A stretch of DNA of 38,395 bases from Nocardia carnea (GTDB taxonomy: Bacteria > Actinomycetota > Actinomycetes > Mycobacteriales > Mycobacteriaceae): assembly GCF_029868325.1 (NCBI RefSeq), contig NZ_JARWNW010000243.1, positions 1 through 38,395 on the forward strand, read 5' to 3'. Both the position numbers and the translations under genes were made by a program. Positions 27,908 to 37,323 of the stretch are shown here, in pieces; position 1 is the first letter of the stretch; each line of letters begins with the position of its first letter. Below the pieces are notes generated by a model. The model was not told the DNA's origin. It did not search any database and worked only from the letters and a program-made list of their open reading frames with translations.

Positions 27908-29188
27908 CTAAGGTTCACCGACAATCCGCATTCCGGTCGCCGCCTTCCGGTAGTCGCGCAGCCCCTGCCGAAGTGCTTGGCCGATGGTCTGTGCAGCGTC
28001 TGGCTGCCCATCTACCAGGTGGGTGTAGATATCGAGGGTGGTCGTGTTGTTCTTGTGCCGCATGCGCCGGGTGACGTCGGCCAAGCTGTAGGCCCCGTCC
28101 GCCAACAGCGAACCGTAGAGGTGCCGGAGTGAGTGGAAACCCATCTGCTGGCGCATCTTTCCGTCGGGACCCCACGGCACCAACTTCGCTGGCTCCCCAC
28201 CGAGCTCCGATACCGCAGCATACACACGGTTCCGCAGTGCCTTTTGGGACATGCGCCCGCCTGAACGACTCGCCTCGAACGTGACGAATTTGCCGGTGCT
28301 GCGTCCGCGCAGCAGACCTACCAGCCAGTCCACGACCCACGGATCGACCGGGATCTCCGTCCCCGACGTTTCGGTCTTCAATGGCCCGTCATGGGTACCG
28401 GTCTTCTTTCCGTCGACCCGTCGGAATGGCTTGTACTGGGTCACGGGCCGGTAGGTGCGCGCCTCGACGTTGAGGTCTTCGATGTTTGCGCCGAGTACTT
28501 CGCTGAGTCGCAGTCCGACACCGACACCGAGTGCGACTGCGATGTGTGTTTCCTCGGGCATCAGGTGGTAGAAGGTCCAGAACTCCGAGATCGTCGGGCA
28601 GTAGGCGGCGTTTTTCGGGCGTTCCCGGTTCGGTTTGGCGTAGGTCTCGATGGAGCATGGCAGCACCGTGGTGAGTTCGGCTCGTTTGGCTGCGGCCATG
28701 ATTCTGGTGAGCAAGCGATGGATGTCGACTCGGTAGTCGAAGGAGTAGCCGCTGCGATGCAGTCCGGTCATCAGTTTTAGGACGTGGGGTTCACGCACTT
28801 CGTGGACGGCAAGTCTGTCGAGGTACTGAAGGATGAGCTTGATCTTGCTCCGGTAACCGTTGCATGTACCCCGGTCGATGGCTTGGAGATCGAGCCATTC
28901 CCAGCACCACTCGGTCATCATGACCCGCGACGCGTCTTTCGTGATGTGTCGTCCGGCTTTGATCGCGGCTACCTGATCCTGCGCCCATTTCTCGGCCGCT
29001 TTGGCTGTGTCGAACCCGCACGTGTGCGGAGCGTGGCGAATTCCGTCGTGGTACGCGCCTCTCCACTGCTTACCTTTGCCGTAACTCGACGATTTCACCC
29101 TGCGGCCGTTTGCGTCGCGTTCCCGGCGATGCCAGGTGTCATAAGGCTTCAACGCCCGCACGGCAGGGATATATTTGCGCTGCGCCAC
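27908..29188 (-). CDS. int: Tyrosine recombinase (integrase)
   Basis: A 426-residue phage-type integrase. The N-terminal part is Arg/Lys-rich (RRERDANGRRVKSSSYGKGKQW) and followed by a SAM-like core-binding domain. The catalytic domain shows the first Arg in GLRLSEVLG, HSLRHLYG (box II His-x-x-Arg) and the nucleophile Tyr in LDIYTHLVDG. It starts with GTG after GAGGAA. It would catalyse site-specific integration and excision of the mobile element to its right. The excisionase-like gene lies 91 bases upstream. No tRNA or clear att repeat was recognised next to it. Confidence 0.9.
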   Translation of the reverse strand: MAQRKYIPAVRALKPYDTWHRRERDANGRRVKSSSYGKGKQWRGAYHDGIRHAPHTCGFDTAKAAEKWAQDQVAAIKAGRHITKDASRVMMTEWCWEWLDLQAIDRGTCNGYRSKIKLILQYLDRLAVHEVREPHVLKLMTGLHRSGYSFDYRVDIHRLLTRIMAAAKRAELTTVLPCSIETYAKPNRERPKNAAYCPTISEFWTFYHLMPEETHIAVALGVGVGLRLSEVLGANIEDLNVEARTYRPVTQYKPFRRVDGKKTGTHDGPLKTETSGTEIPVDPWVVDWLVGLLRGRSTGKFVTFEASRSGGRMSQKALRNRVYAAVSELGGEPAKLVPWGPDGKMRQQMGFHSLRHLYGSLLADGAYSLADVTRRMRHKNNTTTLDIYTHLVDGQPDAAQTIGQALRQGLRDYRKAATGMRIVGEP

Positions 29189-29279
29189 TGACTATTTCCT
29201 CACCGGGCGACCGTCGAACCGAATCGACGAAAATGTCCAGACAGAACCGAACGGCACAGCGCTCGCCGTTCCAGCTCTG

Positions 29280-29510
29280 TTACGCGGCATCTCGATACTC
29301 GATCTCGTGAGGAGTATGACCGCCACCCTGCGCAAGCATCATCTCTTCCCAGGCAATCAAGTCCTCCAACCGATACCGGCGATATCGGCCGATGCGAGCA
29401 AAGCGAGGCCCCTTGCCGAGTGACGCCCAATTGGCCAGCGTCTTTGCCGGAATCTTCAACCGATCCGCAACGTCATCAGTCGTCAACCAGCCGGAAAAAC
29501 TATCCACCAC
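29280..29510 (-). CDS. xis: Excisionase-like helix-turn-helix protein
   Basis: A protein of 76 residues when started at GTG 29510, where AGGAG lies eight bases before; the frame stays open to 29591. It has a MerR-like winged helix: WLTTDDVADRLKIPAKTLANWASLGKGP followed by FARIGRYRRYRLEDLIAWEE. Such small proteins act with the integrase as recombination directionality factors or repress it. It is in the same orientation as int, just upstream, so the two form an operon. Confidence 0.85.
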   Translation of the reverse strand: MVDSFSGWLTTDDVADRLKIPAKTLANWASLGKGPRFARIGRYRRYRLEDLIAWEEMMLAQGGGHTPHEIEYRDAA

Positions 29511-29991
29511 GTCCCTCACTCCTGATCTGAATCTAAATAACCCGACCAACCGAATCCGACACAGCCCGAACAGCGGAACACAGACCATCAACGCTCGATA
29601 TGCAATGATTTGTCAAGCATTACTGAAGAGCCCCACTACCACTACGACAGATAACCGAAAGATGCTGTCCTAAATTATTTACCTACCAATATCTACCTCG
29701 CTTTCTTGCCGCTCACTGCGCGGCCTGTTACTGGTAGCCGAATCGCCAAACCGGGATGGCTCAGTGATCTGCTGGAACGTCAACCCCCCTCTCTCTTGGA
29801 ACCCTTTCTCCGCCGTGTCAGTCGATGCCGGTGGCCTGGGTCAGCTCGCCCTCGACTACGCCTATCCACCGATTCAGGGCGCGGGTATGGCCCACTGCGT
29901 GACCGGCCCGCACGCTCGCATGCGATAATCGATCGCGACGATGCGCGAGGTGACCTGGCAGGTTCTGTTGGACCGTCGCTCCGAAACCGCC
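29511..29991. other. Leader region of xis-int, with an AT-rich block
   Basis: About 480 bases between xis and the VirB4-like gene. From about 29520 to 29700 GC content is clearly below the neighbourhood, consistent with a promoter for xis-int or a binding region for recombination proteins. The right half is GC-rich with open frames on both strands, none with a ribosome site or family signature. The tail of the VirB4-like transcript runs into it. Confidence 0.5.
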
Positions 29992-32958
29992 TCAGGCCGA
30001 GCGGTTGCCAAGCATCACCTCCGCCTGCGCGTCGGCATCTGTGTCGCCCTCACCAGGGTGGGTGGGAACGACCGCCGGACCATCAGGTTCTGCGAGCGGA
30101 GGTAGCGGTGCGGCAGTGTCGATTTCGATATCGGTGTCAGGCTCGTCGACGGTGGCGAGTTCGCCGGGGTGGGTTGTGACTATGGCGTTCTCCGCAGCGG
30201 AGGCCAGCGATGCGAACACAGCCCGATCGGTGCCGCCGACAGCGAGGAGACCGGTGCCGCGCGCTGCTGAGAGCAGGAATTGTTGTTCGCCGTCGGAGAG
30301 GCGGAATGCGGTGGCGACTTCGTCGATGGCTTGGGGTGCTTGCCGGAGCAGGATCTGGGTTGCGGCGTTGGATACGATCGCGCGCCCGAGTTCGGTGGAG
30401 CAGACGTCGGCGCAGTCCTGGGTGACGACGGTGAGTCCGGCCCAGTATTTGCGGAAGCTCTTCGCGGCCCGGAACAGGAATTGGGCGCCGGCGGGCTGGC
30501 GCATGAGCAGCCACGCCTCGTCGACGGTGATCATGCGGGGTCGCCGGTCGCCTGGGTGCGAGACTCGTCTCCACGTTGCGTCGAGCACGAGCAGTGTGCC
30601 GACCGTTTTCAGCTCTTCGGGCAGCTCCCGCAGTGAGAACACGATCAGGCCACCGTCGGGGTCGGTGGTGGTCGGCCCATCCAATAGTCCGGCGTAGGCT
30701 CCGTTTCCGATGAAGGGGTGTAGTCCGGCGGCGAGCTCTGCGGCGGCGGGTCCGTCTATCCGGTTCAGCTGTTCAGGTAACCGGCTCAGTGTGGGTGCGG
30801 GTCGCGTCCAGGTGTCGGGGTCGTCGGTGATCCCGGCGGCGGTGTAGGTGGCGGCCAGCGCAGTGTCCAATGCTGCTCGCTGAGCGGCGTTCTGGCTGCC
30901 GAGTAGGACCTGGATCAGGGTGTGTAGGAATAATTTGCGCCGGGCGAGGGCGTCGGGAGGGGCGCTGCGGCCTCCGTCTGGCCGGGTGTGTATTTCCAGA
31001 TCGAACGGGTTGAGCCGTATCTCCGGGGCACCGAGGCGCAGGTAGGTGCCACCGACGGTTTCGGCGAGGCGGCGGTATTCGTCTTCAGGGTCGATGACTA
31101 CCTGCTCGATGCCGCGGAAGAGCGAGCGCAGAATCTCGGTTTTGACCATGTAGGACTTGCCCGCGCCACTACGGCCGAGGACCACGGCGTTGTGGTTGTG
31201 GGCTTCGGGGGCGAATCTGTCGACGAACAGCAGTCCCGCGGCGGCATCGCGGCCGTAGAGCACCCCGTGCGGGCGGGCGGCCTGGGCAGGATCTGGAGCG
31301 GGCAGCTGCGGGGAGTTGAAGGGAAATGCCGCGGCGAGGGCGGTGGTGTCGAAGGTGCGCTGGACTCGGATCAGGTCCAGCCCCAGGGGCAGGGTGGTGG
31401 CCCAGGCTTGGGCGGCGCGGTAGGACAGGGTGCAGGTGTCCACGAGCAGGCTGGCCGCCAGCGCCCGCACGGCAGCGACCTCATCGGACAGCTCGGCCTC
31501 GGTGCCGGCGTGCACACCCAGATACACCCCGACCCGGAACAACCGGGCCTCGGCTCGCGCGACGCGCGCCGAGAGGTCGGCGGCGTCTTCGACCGCGACA
31601 TCGACCTGTGGGTCGGACAGGCGGCCACGGCCGAGGTCGTGCATGCGGGAGGACTCGAGTCGCGCCTGCTGGTGACGCAGGCGGGTGGCAGCGGTGGCCG
31701 GGTCGACGGGGTCGATGTGGATGGCGACTTCGACCCGGCCGGGATGTGAGAGCAGCGGTGCGAGCCAGCCAGCCGTCACTTCTCTGGGGTAGCCGGTGAC
31801 CGCGAGTGTCTGGGTCCAGTCCGAGCCGATCTCGAGGTGTCGGGTACCGATCGTCAGTGATTCCGGCACGAGCCCGGTCCCGGTATCGCCGGTGAATGGG
31901 TCGATGGTGGCGGAGTCGGGTTCGGTGGTGATGATGGTTGTGGGGTCGGCGATGTCGGCGGCAGCCGAGACGAGGCCCTCGGGGTTGGTGCAACTGGCCA
32001 GGACAGCGATGGCCTGTACGACGTCGAGGGCGGTGACCGACACACCCAACGGGGTCAGGACATCGGTGGCCTCGTGCATCCTGCGCAGCAGCCGCGACTC
32101 GGCACCCCGGCGGGCGGCGGCCGACAGCGCGCGCCGTGTCCGGCCGCGTCCGGCCAGCCGGGCCCATACTCCAGTGGCAGGCAGGGTCTCGACGGGCTCC
32201 CGCCACACCAGCAGTACTTGACGGTGGGTCGGGTTCTCCGTGGCGGCCAGTTCGGTGAGGTGGTCGACGTGGTCGAGTGCAGCAGCGGCGAGCTCTGGTG
32301 ACATCTGCTGCGCGGCGGCGTGTAGGCCGGTGATCTGATCGGCCAAGTCCAAGCGTGCCGAGCGCACGAGGATCTGGACTGGCTGGCGCAGAGTGTGCAG
32401 CCATCCGGCAAGTTGCCCGACGAGGCTGTCTTGTTCGGCCGGGGTGCGCAAACTCAGGTTTAGGGTGCCAGCGACCGCGACGAGGGCGAGCCCATCGGAG
32501 GCGAGGTCGATCACCCCGACCCCGCTGCCGCCGACGCTGCCGGAGATCGACTGGGGCAACCGCAGCGATCGCGGGGGCAATGTCGTCAGGGTGGGTGGGC
32601 GGGGCCGAGTTCGGGTGGCTCGGTCGGTGATCCATTTCGGTGTCTGGATTCCGGCGGCTGTGCGCCCGCGTGATTTCACGAGGTGGCGTGGTCGGAGGTG
32701 GTGCCGGATCGCGGCCACGAGCAGCAGGTCGGCAGGTAGACCATCGCGGCGGGTCAGGACCGTGACGGTGACAACGACCGCGATCGGGGTCGCGGCGAAG
32801 ACGAATATCAGGGGCGCGACGACCGCTCTAGTGGCGAGCCAGGCCGAGTACAGCAGTAGTGCGGTGGTGGCGAGAGCAGCGATCTGGCGGATCGTGAACG
32901 GGCCGAGTATCCGGTCACTGCGTTCCACGTCAGCGGGTATGCGAACGATCGTGCTCAT
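29992..32958 (-). CDS. VirB4/TraC-like conjugation ATPase with N-terminal PrgI-like domain
   Basis: A 988-residue protein from the ATG at 32958, which follows GAGGAGG and overlaps the upstream gene by four bases. Residues 1-115 form a PrgI-like domain with two membrane segments near 25-70 (RQIAALATTALLLYSAWLAT and the following AAPLIFVF region). The rest is a VirB4-type P-loop ATPase: Walker A GRSGAGKS (Lys601), DPEDEYRRL just after, Walker B RMITVDEAWLLM, and the QDCADV motif. It powers type IV secretion at the inner membrane. Fusion of PrgI and VirB4 is common in Gram-positive conjugation systems. The frame open upstream to 33930 is not real. Confidence 0.88.
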   Translation of the reverse strand: MSTIVRIPADVERSDRILGPFTIRQIAALATTALLLYSAWLATRAVVAPLIFVFAATPIAVVVTVTVLTRRDGLPADLLLVAAIRHHLRPRHLVKSRGRTAAGIQTPKWITDRATRTRPRPPTLTTLPPRSLRLPQSISGSVGGSGVGVIDLASDGLALVAVAGTLNLSLRTPAEQDSLVGQLAGWLHTLRQPVQILVRSARLDLADQITGLHAAAQQMSPELAAAALDHVDHLTELAATENPTHRQVLLVWREPVETLPATGVWARLAGRGRTRRALSAAARRGAESRLLRRMHEATDVLTPLGVSVTALDVVQAIAVLASCTNPEGLVSAAADIADPTTIITTEPDSATIDPFTGDTGTGLVPESLTIGTRHLEIGSDWTQTLAVTGYPREVTAGWLAPLLSHPGRVEVAIHIDPVDPATAATRLRHQQARLESSRMHDLGRGRLSDPQVDVAVEDAADLSARVARAEARLFRVGVYLGVHAGTEAELSDEVAAVRALAASLLVDTCTLSYRAAQAWATTLPLGLDLIRVQRTFDTTALAAAFPFNSPQLPAPDPAQAARPHGVLYGRDAAAGLLFVDRFAPEAHNHNAVVLGRSGAGKSYMVKTEILRSLFRGIEQVVIDPEDEYRRLAETVGGTYLRLGAPEIRLNPFDLEIHTRPDGGRSAPPDALARRKLFLHTLIQVLLGSQNAAQRAALDTALAATYTAAGITDDPDTWTRPAPTLSRLPEQLNRIDGPAAAELAAGLHPFIGNGAYAGLLDGPTTTDPDGGLIVFSLRELPEELKTVGTLLVLDATWRRVSHPGDRRPRMITVDEAWLLMRQPAGAQFLFRAAKSFRKYWAGLTVVTQDCADVCSTELGRAIVSNAATQILLRQAPQAIDEVATAFRLSDGEQQFLLSAARGTGLLAVGGTDRAVFASLASAAENAIVTTHPGELATVDEPDTDIEIDTAAPLPPLAEPDGPAVVPTHPGEGDTDADAQAEVMLGNRSA

Positions 32959-34823
32959 CGGCGTTGTCCTCCTCGGGGAGCGCGCCGGCGCACGGGCAGG
33001 TCGGGCATCGGCAAATGCAGCTGCCGCCCGGTCGAACGCCTCGGCTCGGGTGGTTGGGGCGTGGTGGATGGTGGTGGCGTGGGTTTGACACGGGTCACCG
33101 GGAACGGCAGCGGGTATTGGCCGCTGCGGGTGGGCCGGATGCGGGTATAGGGGTCGGCTCGTGGCGCTTCGGCGAAATCGAAGGCGAGCTGTTCGGGTCG
33201 ACGCCGAGGAGCGGCTCGCGTCGCTGGAGGTTGCGGCGGTGCTGGTGGTAAGGGCCGTACTCGGCGTGCCGGGATTGGCAGCGGGTATTGGCCGCCCTTT
33301 CCTGGTCGGATTCCCCGATAGGGGTCGGGTTCGGTGAAGTCGAACGCGAGTTGCCGCCCACGCGACGAGCGCGCCGGACGGGCCGGGGCCGTCGTGGTGG
33401 AAGCGGCGGGGGCCGGGCTCGGTTGCCGCCGAACTCGACGCACGCCTTCGAGGGGAAGCATCAGTTGCCCGTCGAGTGTCGAGCGCACCCGCGCATACGG
33501 ATCCGGGGGCGCCGACAGAGCAGCAGGCCGCCCCTGCCGGGACAACCGGGGCTGAGACAACCGGGCCGGGAGGGCAGCATCGGCGCGCCCGCCGCCGGAC
33601 GAGCCGCCCTTGAGCAGCCCGTAGGTTTTGTAGGCGATGAAGCCGCGGGCGAGCGAGCCGATCATGCTGCGTCCGCCGCTGGGGCCGATGCGCATGCTCG
33701 ACAGGAGCCAGAACGGGACCTTGATCAGCACGGCGATCAACGCGAGTCCGACGATCAAGCTGACCAGCCCGTCGGCGTTGGGGCCAAAGAACTCCCAACC
33801 GCCGGGGGTGAGGAACACCCGCAGCGAGGTGATCAGCACCAGGGACTGCACCACCTGGATGGCCAGGCACGCGGCGAACGAGCGCCACCACCACCGCGCC
33901 ACCGCATCCAACCCGGGCAACACGTGGCACATCAATGCCAGCGGTGCGGCGACGGCCAGGATGATGGTGATCGCCACCCGCACCACGTAGGTAATCAGCA
34001 GCAGCACCAGCAGGACCACGAGCGTGAGCTCGAGGAGCAGCATGAAGATCCCGGGGCCCGCCGCCGGGCTCACCAAACCTCGTACGGCGGTGATGGTGGC
34101 GAGTTCCCGCAGCGCGGCGCCGGCGGAATCGGGATCGAGACCATCACCGGCGAGCGCGGTGGCCAGGGCGTTGGCGAACCGGATCGCCTGAGACGCGACG
34201 AGCAGACTCGTTGCCCCGGCGAGGAACCCGACCACGATCCGCGGTGCCAAATCCTGTATCGCGTACCGCGTTTGCAGGGTTTCGCGGACCATCAGCAAGA
34301 TCCCGGCTGCCATCACCAGTAGCCCGTAGATCGCGAGCATCGCCTGCCACGACGAATCCCATAATTCACCGACTCGCGGCAGATCACCCAGTTCCGGAGT
34401 CGTCAGCAGGGTTTGGGAGAGCAAATCCAGCAGCGGGTTGAGCGCCGATTCGACCAGCCGCTGGAAAAACCCATCGATCGCGTTGTCCACGCATCCGGAG
34501 ATGTTGCTGACCCCGCACTCGGCAGCATCTGACTCCGAGGGCGGGGAGCCGGTCTCGCCAGGGAGGGGTGAGGCCGGGCTTGTCGGGACGGTGGTCGTGG
34601 ACGGGGGCGGCTCCACCCACCTTGTCCGCGGCGTGGTGGTAGGTGCGGGTGTGTTGGGTGTAGGAATCGCCGGGGCGGTCGGGGGCACGGGCTGCGCGGC
34701 GGCACCGACTGCGCCGGTGAGGGTGATCAGGATTGCCACTAGCGCTGCGGCGGCGGTTGCCGCCACGGTGCGTAGGGTTCGTGACGGCCTCGGCGCCGGG
34801 CACTTCTGAGGTGGTGCGTTCAT
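32955..34823 (-). CDS. VirB6/TrbL-like membrane protein with repeated proline-rich tail
   Basis: A 622-residue protein from ATG 34823. Residues 18-44 form a signal-like hydrophobic segment ending AAAQ, followed by a Pro/Thr-rich linker to about 95. At least five hydrophobic segments lie between 160 and 375, as in VirB6/TrbL channel proteins. The tail (440-622) is Pro/Arg-rich with repeated motifs: DPYARVR at 441, DPYTRIRP at 557, DPYRGIRP at 499, GQYPLP twice, and QLAFDF at 491-496 and 545-550. The repeats may bind a partner at the inner side of the channel. Gene overlaps on the downstream side (ATGA) place it in the conjugation operon. Confidence 0.8.
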   Translation of the reverse strand: MNAPPQKCPAPRPSRTLRTVAATAAAALVAILITLTGAVGAAAQPVPPTAPAIPTPNTPAPTTTPRTRWVEPPPSTTTVPTSPASPLPGETGSPPSESDAAECGVSNISGCVDNAIDGFFQRLVESALNPLLDLLSQTLLTTPELGDLPRVGELWDSSWQAMLAIYGLLVMAAGILLMVRETLQTRYAIQDLAPRIVVGFLAGATSLLVASQAIRFANALATALAGDGLDPDSAGAALRELATITAVRGLVSPAAGPGIFMLLLELTLVVLLVLLLITYVVRVAITIILAVAAPLALMCHVLPGLDAVARWWWRSFAACLAIQVVQSLVLITSLRVFLTPGGWEFFGPNADGLVSLIVGLALIAVLIKVPFWLLSSMRIGPSGGRSMIGSLARGFIAYKTYGLLKGGSSGGGRADAALPARLSQPRLSRQGRPAALSAPPDPYARVRSTLDGQLMLPLEGVRRVRRQPSPAPAASTTTAPARPARSSRGRQLAFDFTEPDPYRGIRPGKGGQYPLPIPARRVRPLPPAPPQPPATRAAPRRRPEQLAFDFAEAPRADPYTRIRPTRSGQYPLPFPVTRVKPTPPPSTTPQPPEPRRSTGRQLHLPMPDLPVRRRAPRGGQRR

Positions 34824-34825
34824 CG

Positions 34826-35233
34826 TCAGGCCCCGACAATGGATTTGAGGACCGTGACGATCACCGGTGCCAGCATCGCCAGCGCGTAGCCCAGGCAGGC
34901 GGCGCGGAAGGCGGTCTTGGCCTTCTCCGTCTCGGCGGGATCGCCCCCGCCGATCAGATAGCGGGCGCCGGCCACGGTCAGGCACACGGTCGCCAGCGCG
35001 GCGAGGATGCCGATCAACCAGGTGCGGATGTTGTCGAGCACCTGATCCAACGACGATGCGATCGCCAGCACCGACGGCTCCGGTGGCGCGGCGGAGGCGG
35101 ATCCGGCTATCAGCACCAGCAGCACCGTCGTCGTGCACAGAGCCGCAAGGATCGTCAGCCACGGCCGTACGAGTGCGTGTCGCGTAGAGCAGATCGATGA
35201 CGCCTCGATGACGGGGAGTCGATTCACGCGCAT
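34826..35233 (-). CDS. VirB2/TrbC-like pilin-type membrane protein
   Basis: A 135-residue protein from ATG 35233, preceded by GGAGGTGG. A hydrophobic stretch around residues 24-47 ending GSASAA looks like a signal peptide. The mature part has two membrane helices, LIGILAALATVCLTVAGARYL and ACLGYALAMLAPVIVTVLKSI, with a glycine-rich loop IGGGDPAET between, the usual layout of VirB2/TrbC-family subunits. It lies two bases from the VirB6-like gene and overlaps the upstream sigma-like gene. Confidence 0.75.
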   Translation of the reverse strand: MRVNRLPVIEASSICSTRHALVRPWLTILAALCTTTVLLVLIAGSASAAPPEPSVLAIASSLDQVLDNIRTWLIGILAALATVCLTVAGARYLIGGGDPAETEKAKTAFRAACLGYALAMLAPVIVTVLKSIVGA

Positions 35234-36144
35234 TCCGCCACCTCCCCATGCCCGGTGGTCGAGCGCGCGGGTGCCGACAAGTCCGATGCCGGGCGGCGAC
35301 CTCGCCGCGGTCGGGACCCGGCGCGCCGAGGAGGCGCGAGCGTGCTCACCGCGTGGGTTTCCACGATGCTGGCAGCGCCCGAGTCGTCGTGGGCACGGTC
35401 GGTCAGCCAGGCCAGCAGGGCGTGTTCGGCGCGGCGGCGGCGTTTCCGCAGCGCCCACACCGACTGTCCGCGTTCGGCGGCCAGCGAGGTCAGCGCGCGG
35501 CGTTCCCACCGCGAGACCGCGATCAACTCTGCCGCGGCCTCGCTGATCACTCCCGCGGCGACGGCCTGGGCGAGGACGGTCTCGGGGTGGCCGGGCTGTG
35601 ACACCATCACCCGCGCCTGCTCACCGACCGGGCCGAGGTCGGCGGCCGGGCGCACGACCGACTCCTGCTGATCTGCCGCTGCGGCGGCGCGGTAGGCCGC
35701 CCACCGCAAACGAAGCAGCACCCACGGCCGCGTCAACTCGACCCGGCTCAGGTAGGCGAAGAACCCGGCCAGGATCTCGGACTCGATGTCATGGCGACGG
35801 GAGCTGTGCGGTGCCGCGAACGCGCTCGCTGTCTTGGCGAGTATCGGCTCGGCCAGGCACGCGCACACCAGCATCTCGTCGCCTCCGTGTGCGCGGGAGC
35901 GCTCGATCAGCCACACCCAGATCGCGTCGACCTCGGCGATCGGCACCACCGGGTCACGCAACCGCTCCCGCAGCCCCGCCCACGACTCGATCGGGTCTCC
36001 GGTGGCTCGCACTGCTGGCACGGGGCGCGGATCGGCGGGCAACGCCTGTGCGGCAATCCGGTCGAAACTCGATCGCACCACCCCGAGCGGCGACGGTCCC
36101 GGCCCGCTCGGTCCTGGGTATTCGATCAATCCTGAATTCGTCAC
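35224..36144 (-). CDS. Sigma-70-like regulatory protein of the mobile element
   Basis: A 306-residue protein from GTG 36144 (VTNSGLIEYPG), chosen because AGGAG lies just upstream; the frame is open to 36330. A segment near the middle (DIESEILAGFFAYL, RPWVLLRLRWAAYRAA) resembles sigma region 2, and the C-terminal VISEAAAELIAVSRWERRALTSLAAERG, with SVWALRKRRRRAEHALLAWL, resembles region 4. It is not a standard sigma factor and promoter melting motifs are not obvious. It is the first gene of the conjugation operon and may control it. Function inferred from weak similarity. Confidence 0.5.
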   Translation of the reverse strand: MTNSGLIEYPGPSGPGPSPLGVVRSSFDRIAAQALPADPRPVPAVRATGDPIESWAGLRERLRDPVVPIAEVDAIWVWLIERSRAHGGDEMLVCACLAEPILAKTASAFAAPHSSRRHDIESEILAGFFAYLSRVELTRPWVLLRLRWAAYRAAAAADQQESVVRPAADLGPVGEQARVMVSQPGHPETVLAQAVAAGVISEAAAELIAVSRWERRALTSLAAERGQSVWALRKRRRRAEHALLAWLTDRAHDDSGAASIVETHAVSTLAPPRRAGSRPRRGRRPASDLSAPARSTTGHGEVAECA

Positions 36145-36201
36145 GTTCAACTCCTGCTCGGTGGAAAATAATTCCGACCTCACAAGGAGACAGAAGACCC
36201 A

Positions 36202-36236
36202 CATCCAAACCGCACCGAAAACGCATCCAAACCACC
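36202..36236 (+). repeat. Iteron-like repeat, left arm
   Basis: Two partial copies of CATCCAAACC, at about 36202-36211 and 36224-36233, the second followed by ACC. The 13-mer GCATCCAAACCAC here recurs inverted at about 36377-36389 in the right arm. Copies are spaced about 22 bases, near two helical turns. Confidence 0.55.
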
Positions 36237-36363
36237 CCCGAACAACACCCGGACCATATCCACAGCACATCCGGCGTCGATCAGCGAACTTCAGGCATCC
36301 ACCGAGGCACTCACCGGAGCACCCCACCATCCACCGCCACTACCTGCACATGTGTATGAGCGT

Positions 36364-36400
36364 ATGCGGTTTCGGTGTGGTTTGGATGCGGTTTGGGTGT
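36364..36400 (-). repeat. Iteron-like repeat, right arm (inverted)
   Basis: The plus strand reads ATGCGGTTT twice, 22 bases apart, with GTGGTTTGGATGC between. The complement contains GCATCCAAACCAC, identical to the left arm at 36223-36235, and the words CCAAACCGCA and ACCGAAA shared with it. The arms lie about 130 bases apart in opposite orientation. Confidence 0.55.
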
Positions 36401-36591
36401 CACCCTGAACCACCCCGGCGAACAGTAGAAAATTGTTTTGAAGATTTTTCTTGGATGCCTATGAAATGGGAGAACCAGGCGACGATTTCACACGCAGAGA
36501 ATTCTTATTAATTGGTTTGACGATGTCCCGATAAGGGCTCTTTGACGGCAGTAGATAAGTACACACTTCTCTCTCGCCGTCAGGAGATTCG

Positions 36592-37263
36592 ATGACCGCC
36601 AGTGCCTCCCAGCCCCGCAGCCGCCGGTCGGCTGCCTCGCCCACCGCCGCAACGGTCCGGGTCCCCTCGACCTTGTGGGCGCTCGGTGCCGAGCCCCTCG
36701 ATCCCGACGATCGGTGGCCCGGTCCGGTCCTGTCCCGGGCAGTCGGTGAGTTCTCCTCCCCTGGTTCGCGGGTGATGTTGATCGGCTGGCCCGCACCCAC
36801 CACCCGAGGCAATCTGCGGATACTCGAGCCGGACACGGCGACCGCCCTCGCGGCGATCCGGAACCTGGACCGCCACAGCACCCACGCCCCCGACCACACC
36901 ACCGGCTTCGGTGAGCCGGTCGATCTCGTGATCGCCAGCCTGCTGGCCGACCACCTCGATTCGGCGAGGGCCGCCGAGCATGTCACCGCGCTCGCGACCG
37001 AGGTGATGGCGAGGGGCGCGCTGCTGGTCGTGCTCAGCCGCTGCCGCCACAGCAACAGCGGAGTCCTGCTCGACCCGGTGGGGTCGGTCGTGGCCGCCGC
37101 CCAGGCCGCCGATCTGCTCTACCTCCAGCACATCATCTCCGCCCCCGTCACCGGCCACACCATCACCGCCGCCCGGCCCATCGATCCGACCGCCAACGGC
37201 GCTCCACGGCACACAGTCACCCACATCGACGTGACCGTGTTCCTTCAGCCCGCACACGGCTGA
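36592..37263 (+). CDS. Methyltransferase-like protein lacking catalytic motifs
   Basis: A 223-residue protein from ATG 36592 after AGGAG. It appears to be a degenerate relative of the methyltransferase at 37324. The segment LSRAVGEFSSPGSRVMLIGW aligns with the motif I region of that enzyme (VQHAVATYTRPGDLVLDPMC), but the glycine-rich loop is gone. PVDLVIASLLADHL aligns with its VGLVITSPPYGDSL, so the catalytic SPPY is replaced. RGALLVVLSRCRH aligns with PGGHVVVTARPWR. The protein is therefore probably a non-catalytic partner or scaffold of the methylase. It lies 60 bases before it. The similarity was read by eye only. Confidence 0.6.
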   Translation: MTASASQPRSRRSAASPTAATVRVPSTLWALGAEPLDPDDRWPGPVLSRAVGEFSSPGSRVMLIGWPAPTTRGNLRILEPDTATALAAIRNLDRHSTHAPDHTTGFGEPVDLVIASLLADHLDSARAAEHVTALATEVMARGALLVVLSRCRHSNSGVLLDPVGSVVAAAQAADLLYLQHIISAPVTGHTITAARPIDPTANGAPRHTVTHIDVTVFLQPAHG

Positions 37264-37323
37264 CCCCCGTCCGGCTCACCACCCCCATGGTTCCGATCAA
37301 CAGATCTTGCGAAGGACAACTCG

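Larger units (their letters stand above)
36145..36591. other. AT-richer intergenic region between divergent transcription units
   Basis: A 447-base gap between the minus-strand conjugation genes and the plus-strand methyltransferase genes. It contains the iteron-like repeats at 36202-36236 and 36364-36400, and an AT-rich stretch from about 36420 to 36540. It must hold two divergent promoters and may hold an origin or transfer site (inference). No coding frame is credible; an AGGAG site precedes the gene at 36592. Confidence 0.55.
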
